A stretch of DNA of 64,000 bases from Terriglobales bacterium (lineage in GTDB: Bacteria > Acidobacteriota > Terriglobia > Terriglobales > Acidobacteriaceae): positions 1-64,000 of the forward strand of contig DASPRM010000068.1 of assembly GCA_035624455.1 (NCBI GenBank), given 5' to 3'. A program made the translations under genes and the position numbers. Positions within the stretch are counted from its first letter, which is position 1. Every line of letters starts with the position of its first letter. Of the stretch, positions 54,899-63,337 are shown one piece after another. A model generated the notes under the pieces. The model made no database searches. It worked only from the letters and a program-made list of their open reading frames with translations, and was not told where the DNA came from.

Positions 54899-56667
54899 GG
54901 CGCCCCCGCATTTCCCTGGGGCGCGCCGACGTAGAGTTGCTCTACGTTCCACAAGGTGTACGGATCGAGCACCGCGGGATGAAAGTTGCCCACGCGAGAA
55001 TCCGCTGCGGCCAGAATGTTGGGAGTCGCCAGGAAAATGAAGGGGAGGTTTTCTGCGATCAATTGTTGAACCCGGTCATAAAGCTGCTTGCGCCGGTTGT
55101 AGTCGAGGGTGACCAGTTGCTGCTGCATGAGCTGATCGGTTTCCCGCTCCCAGGCAGTAGCGGGTTGGGTCTCGCCGAGATGCCATAGATGCGATGTGCC
55201 GTTAGACATCCACACATTCATCTCCGGATTGGGGTCGGCGTCGCCTCCACCTAATCCCATAATCGCGGCTTCATAATCGAAACTCTGAAAGACGCGATCA
55301 ATGAGGGAGCGGAACTCCAGGGGCACCACGTGTACCTGCATGCCAAGGTGTGACAAATCGTCTTGCAGGATGGTCGCCATCTTCATGCGCTGACTGTTAG
55401 AGGAGCTGGTGACGATCGAAAACTCCACCCTCTGCCCAGAGGCATCCTGCAGCTGTCCTGCCTGATTCCAAGAAAAGCCTGCGGCCTTTAGCAGCTCGCG
55501 CGCGCGATCAAGCGAATGCTGGGGGTGCGGAATGGTGTTGTTGACCCATAGCTTGTTGCCCGGCCCCACATTTCCCCACAGCGGTGCTCCGCGGGTTCCG
55601 TAGACCAGGCGAACAATGGCCTCGCGGTCGATGGCTACTGATACCGCCTGACGGAATTTCAGATCGCGAAACCACATCTGCTTGCGCGCAATGAGATCCA
55701 GTTTTTTCGCGCTTAAATCGTTCTGATTGAAAACCAGGAAGTTGTATTCCAGGCTGGGCCCGAGATCGGCAAGCCGGAACCCGGTGCGGGAGCGCTCGCG
55801 TCCCAGCAGGTTGTAGTTGTCCGAACTCAGCCGGCTGATTACATCGGTTTCGCCCGCCTCAAAGCGCATGACCTGGGCGTCTTCCGTGCCCACGAAGAGA
55901 AATACCAGTTCGTCAAGGTAGGGCAGACGATGGTTTTCCTGATCGATTTTCCAGTAATAAGGATTTCGTTCCAGAACCAACCGCTGCCCGGGCACATATT
56001 GCTTCAGCCGAAACGGTCCCAGCCCAGCGATATCGCTCGGCGAGACATTCAAAGACCATGCCTGGATGAACTTCCCCTCGCGATACGGCCGTTCCAGCAG
56101 ATGCCTGGGCAACATTGCCAGCCCATCAAAGAGCCGCTCAGCCGCGGCATAAGGACGCGGCAAGGTGAAGCGCACGGTGTACTGGTCGAGTCTGGTAACC
56201 GTGATGGGCTTGCCATCGATGATCAGGAGATCGCGCTGCGGCGAATCAACTCTCTCATCCATGTAAACGGCGAATGAGAACACGACATCGTCAGCATCGA
56301 AGGGGTGCCCATCCGAAAAGCGAATTCCTTTACGTAGAGACAGGGTGAAGGTCCGGCCATCAGGGGAAATCTTCCAGGACTTGGCCAGCGCGGGTTGGGT
56401 CTGCTGGGAGGCGCGGTTAATCTCGATGAGGTCCGTCATCATTCGCCCAATAACTTCCCGCGAAACCGCATCGGTGGCGAGCACAGGATTCAGTGTTTTG
56501 GGCTCGGCGCGCTCACCAACGGTGAGATGTCCGCCATAGTGACCGGAAAGACCCTGCGCTCGCTCGAGTTCTTCAAGCGCATTGAGTTTTTGGGGAACCG
56601 GCGCCGCTGCATGACACAGGCAAGCGAGCAGACACACCATCAACATCAGGCTTGTGACTTGCTTCAT
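54895..56667 (-). CDS. Peptide ABC transporter substrate-binding protein (OppA/DppA type)
   Basis: A 590-residue family-5 extracellular solute-binding protein. The N-terminus is a signal peptide with a possible lipobox (LMVCLLAC). The SBP_bac_5 pattern is clear: EPKTLNPVLATDAVSREVIG, ALAKSWKISPDGRTFTLSLRKGIRFSDGHPFDADDVVFSF, a long ligand-binding lobe, KFRQAVSVAIDREAIVRLVYGTRG and LVTLDYNRRKQLYDRVQQLI near the end. It binds peptides or small cations outside the membrane. It lies 30 bases after oppC, and its TGA overlaps the GTG start of the sigma factor gene. Confidence 0.92.
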   Translation of the reverse strand: MKQVTSLMLMVCLLACLCHAAAPVPQKLNALEELERAQGLSGHYGGHLTVGERAEPKTLNPVLATDAVSREVIGRMMTDLIEINRASQQTQPALAKSWKISPDGRTFTLSLRKGIRFSDGHPFDADDVVFSFAVYMDERVDSPQRDLLIIDGKPITVTRLDQYTVRFTLPRPYAAAERLFDGLAMLPRHLLERPYREGKFIQAWSLNVSPSDIAGLGPFRLKQYVPGQRLVLERNPYYWKIDQENHRLPYLDELVFLFVGTEDAQVMRFEAGETDVISRLSSDNYNLLGRERSRTGFRLADLGPSLEYNFLVFNQNDLSAKKLDLIARKQMWFRDLKFRQAVSVAIDREAIVRLVYGTRGAPLWGNVGPGNKLWVNNTIPHPQHSLDRARELLKAAGFSWNQAGQLQDASGQRVEFSIVTSSSNSQRMKMATILQDDLSHLGMQVHVVPLEFRSLIDRVFQSFDYEAAIMGLGGGDADPNPEMNVWMSNGTSHLWHLGETQPATAWERETDQLMQQQLVTLDYNRRKQLYDRVQQLIAENLPFIFLATPNILAAADSRVGNFHPAVLDPYTLWNVEQLYVGAPQGNAGAP

Positions 56668-56697
56668 GACACCCCTATCCCCACAGAACTCAGATTT

Positions 56698-57711
56698 CTA
56701 GGTTGGTTGAAATTCTAGCCGGGAATGCAGGTCATCCGCGAGCAGGCTGTAGATTACGGAAGTAATGACGAGCGCCGCTGCAGGCGCCAGCAGCCATGCG
56801 TAGGAAACAAGAACGCTGTATTGCTGCAGCGTGCTGAGCATGTTGCCCCAACTGGCCACCGGTTCATTGACTCCCAGTCCGAAGAATGACAACGTGACTT
56901 CTGCCGCAATGTATCGCGGCGCGAGCAGAATAGCCTGGGTCAGCAGGACCCCAGTGACGGCAGGAAAGATGTGTCGCCGCAAGATATAGAAATCCGATCC
57001 GCCGAAGCCGCGAGCGGCTAGAACATAGTTTCGTGATCGTGCACTGGTAACAATGCCTCGCACCAGACGGGCGGGACGCGCCCAGCCGATCAGTCCGATC
57101 ACACACGTGAGGAGGAAGAAGGTTCGGCCGGGGCTCAGGTGCAGGGGCAAAAATGCCCGCACGCCCAGTAGAAAATAGAGCCACGGCAAAGAAAGAAACA
57201 GTTCCGTTGCGCCCATCAGCGACTCGTCCGCCCAGCGGCCGTAGTATCCGGCCAGCATACCGAGAATGGTCCCTGCCAGCAGCGCGATGAGGGTAGCGGT
57301 GAGGCCGGCCGCCACCGAGATTTGTCCCCCGTAGAGGACGCGAGAAAATTCGTCACGCCCAAAACCATCAGTGCCGAGAAGCGCGATCCTTCCTGGCTCC
57401 TCCACCCCAAACAGGTGCCAATCACTGGCGAAGAGGCCAAGCAATTTGTAACTGGAGGCCTTTGCGAAGATGTGAACCGGGAAAGAGCGGCTGGTGTCCT
57501 CCTCATATCCATCGGGGCCCGTTTTGTAGGCATAGACAAAGGGCCGCCAGTGCAAACCGGAGGAATCGCGAAAATGCAGTCGTGTGGGAGGCGCGTAGGG
57601 AAGCTCCCGATCCTGAGCAGCCGGATCATCAGGCGCTACGAAGCCCGCGAACAGCAGCGGCAGATGGATCGCCGCGAGCAGGGCGATCAGGAGCCTGGTC
57701 TTAAAGCGCAT
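56698..57711 (-). CDS. Peptide ABC transporter permease (OppC/DppC type)
   Basis: A 337-residue inner-membrane permease. It has about six membrane segments and a periplasmic loop after TM1. The ABC permease signature is GIVTSARSRNYVLAARGFGGSDFYILRRHIFP, followed by EVTLSFFGLGVNEPVASWGNML. The EAA-like loop contacts the ATPases. The ATG at 57711 overlaps the oppB stop codon by 11 bases, so translation is coupled; the longer frame from 57765 is not needed. It pairs with the OppB-type permease. Confidence 0.92.
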   Translation of the reverse strand: MRFKTRLLIALLAAIHLPLLFAGFVAPDDPAAQDRELPYAPPTRLHFRDSSGLHWRPFVYAYKTGPDGYEEDTSRSFPVHIFAKASSYKLLGLFASDWHLFGVEEPGRIALLGTDGFGRDEFSRVLYGGQISVAAGLTATLIALLAGTILGMLAGYYGRWADESLMGATELFLSLPWLYFLLGVRAFLPLHLSPGRTFFLLTCVIGLIGWARPARLVRGIVTSARSRNYVLAARGFGGSDFYILRRHIFPAVTGVLLTQAILLAPRYIAAEVTLSFFGLGVNEPVASWGNMLSTLQQYSVLVSYAWLLAPAAALVITSVIYSLLADDLHSRLEFQPT

Positions 57712-58678
57712 CAGGGGCTCCACTCCTGATCCGTGGATCAAGGGCGACCAGCAGCACATCGGCAATCAGGTTTCCGCCCGTTATGAAGAGCGTCGAAATC
57801 ATGATTCCGCCAATCACTAGATAAAAGTCGTGGGAGAGCGTGGCTTCCAGAATCAGTGGACCCAAACCTGGCCAACCGCAGATCACTTCAACTATCAGCG
57901 AGCCGCTGACCAAGCCTGCCAGGGAGAATCCGAAGAGCGAGATTGCTGGATTTGCGGCAGCCGGCAGAAGGTGGCGGAAAAGCATACGGGCTGGGGCGAT
58001 TCCGAATCCGCGAGTTGCTTGCACAAACGGCGCCGCAAGGACCTCCAGGACGCTGGCGCGGATGTGCCGCACAATAATCGCACTATCCAGCAACGCGAGA
58101 ACGATCATGGGCAGCAGCATATGTCGGGCGAGGTCCAAGGCGCGGCTCCAGAAGGGAAGTCCCTCGAACTCGACGGACTTCATTCCGCCAATGGGGAACA
58201 GTCGCCAGCGCACGACGATCGCCAGCAGAGCAACGGCAAGCACAACTTCTGGAATGGCAATCAGCAGCGAACTGATTACGGTGCTGGCGCTGTCCAGCAT
58301 GTGGCCGCGGCGCGCGGCCGCCCAAACGCCCACGGGAACCGAGATCATCCAAGCCAGAAGCATGGCGCTGCTGGTGAGCAGCAGGGTGTTGGCGGCGCGG
58401 CTCCGAAGCAGCGGCCCCACCTCGAGGTTGTAGGCGACGGAGTATCCGAAATCCGCATGCGCTGCGGACTTCAGCCAACGTCCGTAGCGCACGATCAATG
58501 GCTGATCCAGCCCATAGCGGGAGCGCAGCAAGGCTATAGTCTCAGGAGAAATCTGAGGATTAAGCCGCATCTCATCAAAAAAGCTGCCGGGAGCCATTTC
58601 CGTGAATAGAAAACACAGCGCCGAAACCGCGATAAGCAGCACGATCGCGCGGGCCAATCTGCGTGCCAGGTAGTTCAT
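57701..58678 (-). CDS. Peptide ABC transporter permease (OppB/DppB type)
   Basis: A 325-residue inner-membrane permease with about six membrane segments. It starts MNYLARRLARAIVLLIAVSA, the OppB/DppB-type N-terminus. The family region GDPQISPETIALLRSRYGLDQPLIVRYG and the EAA-like loop RASVLEVLAAPFVQATRGFGIAPARMLFRHLL are present, followed by GPLILEATLSHDFYLVIGG. The ATG overlaps the ATPase gene's TGA (ATGA). The frame opens at 58729, but the overlap fixes the start. Confidence 0.92.
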   Translation of the reverse strand: MNYLARRLARAIVLLIAVSALCFLFTEMAPGSFFDEMRLNPQISPETIALLRSRYGLDQPLIVRYGRWLKSAAHADFGYSVAYNLEVGPLLRSRAANTLLLTSSAMLLAWMISVPVGVWAAARRGHMLDSASTVISSLLIAIPEVVLAVALLAIVVRWRLFPIGGMKSVEFEGLPFWSRALDLARHMLLPMIVLALLDSAIIVRHIRASVLEVLAAPFVQATRGFGIAPARMLFRHLLPAAANPAISLFGFSLAGLVSGSLIVEVICGWPGLGPLILEATLSHDFYLVIGGIMISTLFITGGNLIADVLLVALDPRIRSGAPDAL

Positions 58679-59520
58679 ACGCAGGCCACCGTTGATGACG
58701 TAAGGTTCAACTCCGCCGTTTTGGCGCACGCTAACAGTCTCTTTGTTTCCTCGTGTGTGGGGCTAGCCAGGATCTGCCGCGTCTGGCCCTGCTCCACAAT
58801 CTGGCCCGCGGCCATAACTGCAACTGCATCTGCCATCTGCGCGACCAGCGCGAGATCGTGCGAGATCAATAAGAAAGTCAGCGAGTAAGTCGCCTGGAGG
58901 TGGAGCAGCAAGTTGGCAATCTGCGCCTGCGTGGACAAATCGAGCCCGGAAAGGGCCTCATCCAGAACCAGCAGCTTCGGCCGAACGGCGAGTGCACGCG
59001 CAATGGCGAGTCTCTGCCGCTGTCCCCCGCTGAACTCCATCACCGGGTGGTTCAGCCACTCCGAAGGAAGCGCAACATCCCGCATCAGAGCCTGCAGGAT
59101 CTCCAGGCGTACCGGCCGGCTACATCCTTGGATCAACAAGGGCTCCGCAATGACCTCAGCCGCCGAGAACCGCGGGTTCATGGCGGTTGCCGCATCCTGG
59201 AAGATCATCTGAATTCTGGGGCGGAATGGCAGCAATTCACGTGAACTCAGCCGTGCGATGTCGGTTCCTTCGAACCAGATTTGTCCCGAGTCCGGCCGCT
59301 CCAGACGCGTCACACAGCGAGCCACGGTTGACTTTCCGGAACCGGAGGCCCCAACCAACGCCAGCGTACGCGCCGGAAGAAGTTCAACATCCACCCCGCG
59401 CACCGCTTCGACTGGTGCGTATCTCGGCAAGAGCCCGCCGCGGACATACCGTTTCGCTAACCCCTGCACACGCAGTAGCGGGTTGTCGCCGAACTCGCGG
59501 CCTGAGAAATCACTCTGCAT
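58675..59520 (-). CDS. Peptide ABC transporter ATPase (OppF/DppF type)
   Basis: A 281-residue ATP-binding protein. Walker A is GASGSGKSTVARC, the signature is FSGGQRQRLAIARALA, Walker B is LLVLDEALSGLD and the switch is LISHDLALV. It lacks the C-terminal oligopeptide Cys-motif domain seen in its partner, so it is the shorter of the two ATPases. The ATG at 59518-59520 overlaps the stop of the OppD gene by 11 bases. Confidence 0.94.
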   Translation of the reverse strand: MQSDFSGREFGDNPLLRVQGLAKRYVRGGLLPRYAPVEAVRGVDVELLPARTLALVGASGSGKSTVARCVTRLERPDSGQIWFEGTDIARLSSRELLPFRPRIQMIFQDAATAMNPRFSAAEVIAEPLLIQGCSRPVRLEILQALMRDVALPSEWLNHPVMEFSGGQRQRLAIARALAVRPKLLVLDEALSGLDLSTQAQIANLLLHLQATYSLTFLLISHDLALVAQMADAVAVMAAGQIVEQGQTRQILASPTHEETKRLLACAKTAELNLTSSTVACV

Positions 59521-60490
59521 ATTTGAAACAGCTCACAGATCTCGCATTTTCGGGCGCGACTTCAGGCGGGAACTGGCAGGCACAGATTTCCATCCGCTCG
59601 GAGCAGCGCGGCTCAAAACGGCAGCCAGCGACAACAACGGCCGGATCGGGAGAGTCGCCTTCAATGACTGAAAAGCGAGCCCTCGCCGCCGCGTTTAGAC
59701 TCATGGACCTAGCAATTGCCACCAGGCCCTGAGTGTAAGGGTGCAGTGGTCGTGCAAGAGTCTCTGCGCAGTCGCCGGATTCCACGATGCGCCCCGCATA
59801 CATCACGGCCACGCGGTCGGCATATCCCGCCAGCAGTGCGGGATCGTGACTGATGAGGAGAATCGCGGTGCGATATTGGCGGCGGATTTCGGACAGAAGC
59901 TTCCCTATATCTGCCCGCACAGCGGGATCCAGCTTGCTGGTAGGTTCGTCGGCAATAATCAGTGCTGGCCTGCATGCCACCGCTTGCGCAATCACCACCC
60001 GCTGACGTTGTCCTCCGCTGAGCTGATGGGGATAGGCGCGCTGAATTTCCTCCGGAGAATCAAAACCAACCTGCGCAAGCAGCTCTCTAACACGCTGGCA
60101 GCGCTCTGCTGTTCCACATGGCGCATGCGATCGCAATACCTCAGCGATCTGGCTTCCCACGGTCATTACTGGATTCAAAGAGAGTGCGGGATCTTGCGGT
60201 ACGAGCGAAAGCTCACGGCCACGTATGCGGCGTAAATCCGCTTCGGGAAGTTCCAGCAGATTGCGACCACGAAATCGAATTTCTCCGCCATCGCAGCGCG
60301 CATTCGGAGGCAACAGTCTGAGCAAGGCGCATGCGAGCGTGCTTTTGCCGGATCCGGATTCGCCAAGGATTCCCAGAACCTCGCCATCACCGATCTCGAG
60401 ACCAATACCGTCGAGAGCGCGAACTGCATGTCCGCCGGCTGAAGAATATGTGACCTTCAGTCCCTGAATAATGAGCAGCGTTTCTCCCAC
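59510..60490 (-). CDS. Peptide ABC transporter ATPase (OppD/DppD type)
   Basis: A 326-residue ATP-binding protein and first gene of the minus-strand train. Walker A is GESGSGKSTLAC, the signature is LSGGQRQRVVIAQAVA, Walker B is ALIIADEPTSKLD and the switch LLISHDPALL. The C-terminus has the Cys motif of oligopeptide ATPases (GCRFEPRCSERMEICACQ). I chose the GTG at 60488-60490 with GGAG eight bases upstream over the longer TTG frame at 60514. Upstream is a 381-base divergent gap shared with the malate synthase gene. Confidence 0.93.
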   Translation of the reverse strand: MGETLLIIQGLKVTYSSAGGHAVRALDGIGLEIGDGEVLGILGESGSGKSTLACALLRLLPPNARCDGGEIRFRGRNLLELPEADLRRIRGRELSLVPQDPALSLNPVMTVGSQIAEVLRSHAPCGTAERCQRVRELLAQVGFDSPEEIQRAYPHQLSGGQRQRVVIAQAVACRPALIIADEPTSKLDPAVRADIGKLLSEIRRQYRTAILLISHDPALLAGYADRVAVMYAGRIVESGDCAETLARPLHPYTQGLVAIARSMSLNAAARARFSVIEGDSPDPAVVVAGCRFEPRCSERMEICACQFPPEVAPENARSVSCFKYAE

Positions 60491-60871
60491 CGGACGGTCT
60501 CCACCCCTTGGCAAGTCTTACGCAATCATCCATCTGGAACAAAGGGACGAAGGTGCTTGGACTGCTGATTTGCGGGAAGAACAGCCCGGCCCGGAGCGAG
60601 AGAGCAAGGGAATTGGAGTGCGGCGTGACGAACTGATCGGCGAGTACGCCCCCCGATCTTCCCAAAATGTGTGCAGCTGAAATCTTGCAGCGGAGCGAAC
60701 GTTGCTTTATCAACGACTTAGCGATATCTTGCGTAAGCTAGCCGTTTGGTGCGCTAAGTGTCTCTCATTGGCGGTGTTCGTTGTGTCGAAACCGAGCCGC
60801 CGGATCGCGCGCCAACCGCCGCCATCAGGTTCTCTATTTCTGCATCGCGTTCCAGCCGGAGAGTAAAAGTC
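60491..60871. other. Divergent gap between importer operon and malate synthase
   Basis: This 381-base region drives two operons in opposite directions. I see no gene in it and no perfect promoter, though GATATC-type -10-like sequence occurs near 60720. A weak inverted repeat, CTTA...TAAG, lies at 60716-60736. Regulation of the importer train cannot be read from it. Confidence 0.4.
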
Positions 60872-63196
60872 ATGCCGATCAAAGAAGCTGCCAGCATCCG
60901 CGAGGACATCGTGAATAGGTTCCCGGAGCTGTTCGGGAGCAAAAAGGTGAATGGCCGGGAAATCAACCTCGAACAGGCAATCGATACACTTAGCGAAGAG
61001 TTGCGGCCCGCAATTGCCGACGCACTCAGCGCGCGGCGGAAGCTGCTGCAGTCTTCGGAAGCGGTTCAGCAACGCTATGCGTGGCCACAGTGGGAGGAAA
61101 AATTTGAAGATCCCGTGAGCGGGAAATCCTGGTCTTATCGTCAGATCGTTCAGGGCATGATCGACAATTTTGTCGGCCGCGAAAGCGAATGGCGCTGGCG
61201 GCTCAACGATCAGGTGCCCATCCCGAAAGATGTTCACCCGCTCGACAATCCCGGCCTGGAGCTGACCGGGCCGTGGCATCCGCTGGACATGGCGTTCAAT
61301 GCCCTGAACAGTTCGGCGCCCATGAACATGCCGGATTTTGAGGACGCTTCGCCGCCGCACTTCCAGCCCGACGGCACCTCCAGTAACGAGCCAGTGGGAG
61401 TCTTCGCGGCGATGCAAAACGCCAAAGAAATTTTCGAGGGCCGCTGGACCGGCCGCGCCTACGAAGTGCTGAAGAAGGGCAAGACGCGCAAATATCTAAT
61501 CAACAATCCGACCTCGAAGTGGCCTACGCGGCTCGTCCGGCCACCCAGTATCCACGTGCTCTACGATCATGTGATAGTAGGTGGAAGGCCTGCGCCGGGG
61601 CTGATTCCTGTGGTCCTGCTGTGGGTCCTGAACAACTACGACGCGCTCAAGAAGCTCGGCACCGGCGTGTATTTTTACATTCCGAAAATTCAGACGCCGC
61701 AGGAAGCGCTCATATTCGAAAAGCTGCTGGCGCGCGTGGAGGACATGATCGGTGTGTCGGCCGGCACTTTCAAGATCAAGATGCTGTATGAGGAGGGCAA
61801 TGCCGGCCGCTTCCTTCCCGCCATCGCGTGGGTGCTGCGCCGCCGATTGCTGGGAACGAACGTCGGACGCTGGGACTATCTGGGCAGCCTGATCGAGATC
61901 TGGAAAGACGATCCTAAGGGTATCTTCCCCGATCCGCAGACAGTTGGCATGGCCACTCCGAACATGATTGCCTATCAGCGCTACAACGCGCTGGTGATGC
62001 TCATGGCGGGCATGAAGAATGGCGAGCTGCGCAATTCGGCGCCCATTGGCGGCATGGCTGCGGTGATGATCTATCAACCCAGTGATCCCTATGGCCGTTC
62101 GCGCTACAACCCTCTGGCGCTTCGTGCCATGGCGATCGACAAGCTGCGCGAGCGCATACTGGGGCTCATGTTTGTGCCCGAAGGGCCGCTACCCCAGCCG
62201 CCCAGCCTGGAAGAGATTCTCGCAGGCCGGGTGAAAGGCAAGCTGTACGACGCGTATCGTCAGAGCTGGGTCGCCAGTCCGGAACCGGCTTACGTGGAGG
62301 CGGGGAATGCGCCGCTGCGCATTGCGATTGAAAAACTGCAGTCGGTTGTCGAGGCCCCGCAGGAGATAGTGGAGGTAAATGGCAAGCCGCTGCCCACTGT
62401 CGCCAGCGGCCTGACTGACTCCGAGCGCAGCTTGTTCCAGGCGCGCGGGCTGCTGAACGCCCAGGGCAAGATCACACCATCAGTCATCGCCAAAGAAATG
62501 CTGGACACGCCGGAGAAAATCTTGAGCCAGGAACGCTGGGATGGGGTATACGGTGTGCCCAAAGGCGAGGTCACGATCGAGCACATTCAGCACTCGTTCT
62601 ACATGGCGGCGAACTACGGCTACCAGATCCTGAACGGCAACTTTGCCGCCGCCATCGACGATTACGAGCTCAAGCTGCGCTTCATGAACGACCTGGCCAC
62701 CTATCGGATTTATGTTTCGTGGCTGTGGAGCCTTGCCCATCACCAGGCAGTCATTACCAAAGACGGCTACATCAAGGCGCCCGAGCTTACTGAGGATGGC
62801 GTGGTTCCGGCAGTAGACTCGTACCCGGTGAAGGCCGGCACCCGCTTCACCCCTGACCTGTTCAACAGAGTATGGGATCTCCACAACCAGTGGACGAACG
62901 CGTTCTTCGCCGAACAGGACCGCCACAGCGATCCCGGTCGGTTTGATCGCAGCAAGGCGCCGGTAATCATGGAGCTGTTGAAGCGGCAATTGCTTTCGCC
63001 GCGCTACATCCAGCACAGCGCGCGCGTATTGTTCGTGGTCGGCCAGGCCAACGATCGCCTGCGTGCGCAGCTTCTGGATGCTTTATTTGATCTCTCACGC
63101 GAGGAAGTCGTGAAGCGAGTCAATGCGGGCAAGATGGACAGGGCTGCTCTGGCCGCGCACGACTACGCTTACGATATTTTCCCGGGCAGTGCGTAG
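60872..63196 (+). CDS. Large malate synthase-like protein
   Basis: Malate synthase condenses glyoxylate and acetyl-CoA in the glyoxylate cycle. The 774-residue product is longer than AceB (about 530) or GlcB (about 720), with about 250 extra N-terminal residues. Core motifs are present: Arg in RLVRPPSIHVLYDHV, Glu in GTFKIKMLYEEGNAG, GRWDYLGSLIEIWK, GGMAAVMIYQPSDP, and the catalytic-base Asp in FMNDLATYRIYVSWLW. These match the R, E, D, D residues of E. coli enzymes in order. The ATG at 60872 has GGAG about ten bases before it. No isocitrate lyase gene lies nearby. Confidence 0.83.
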   Translation: MPIKEAASIREDIVNRFPELFGSKKVNGREINLEQAIDTLSEELRPAIADALSARRKLLQSSEAVQQRYAWPQWEEKFEDPVSGKSWSYRQIVQGMIDNFVGRESEWRWRLNDQVPIPKDVHPLDNPGLELTGPWHPLDMAFNALNSSAPMNMPDFEDASPPHFQPDGTSSNEPVGVFAAMQNAKEIFEGRWTGRAYEVLKKGKTRKYLINNPTSKWPTRLVRPPSIHVLYDHVIVGGRPAPGLIPVVLLWVLNNYDALKKLGTGVYFYIPKIQTPQEALIFEKLLARVEDMIGVSAGTFKIKMLYEEGNAGRFLPAIAWVLRRRLLGTNVGRWDYLGSLIEIWKDDPKGIFPDPQTVGMATPNMIAYQRYNALVMLMAGMKNGELRNSAPIGGMAAVMIYQPSDPYGRSRYNPLALRAMAIDKLRERILGLMFVPEGPLPQPPSLEEILAGRVKGKLYDAYRQSWVASPEPAYVEAGNAPLRIAIEKLQSVVEAPQEIVEVNGKPLPTVASGLTDSERSLFQARGLLNAQGKITPSVIAKEMLDTPEKILSQERWDGVYGVPKGEVTIEHIQHSFYMAANYGYQILNGNFAAAIDDYELKLRFMNDLATYRIYVSWLWSLAHHQAVITKDGYIKAPELTEDGVVPAVDSYPVKAGTRFTPDLFNRVWDLHNQWTNAFFAEQDRHSDPGRFDRSKAPVIMELLKRQLLSPRYIQHSARVLFVVGQANDRLRAQLLDALFDLSREEVVKRVNAGKMDRAALAAHDYAYDIFPGSA

Positions 63197-63267
63197 GAAT
63201 AGCGCTCGATCGAAGCAGGCTGCACTTAAGAAAGTCGAAGTCGGCGGGGAGCCCCAAGGCCCGGACA

Positions 63268-63281
63268 AGACAAGCTTGTCT
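63268..63281. repeat. Perfect 14-base palindrome AGACAAGCTTGTCT
   Basis: A perfect palindrome in the short gap between malate synthase and glnS. It lies within the wider sequence GGACAAGACAAGCTTGTCTAACC. The GGACA...TGTC shape matches the elements at 29950-29973 and, less well, 4772-4800, so they may form one family. It could also act as a terminator or operator. Confidence 0.5.
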
Positions 63282-63337
63282 AACCTGCAACCATCCTCAT
63301 CTCAGGTAAACTGGATTGAGAAGCTTTTAACAAAACC

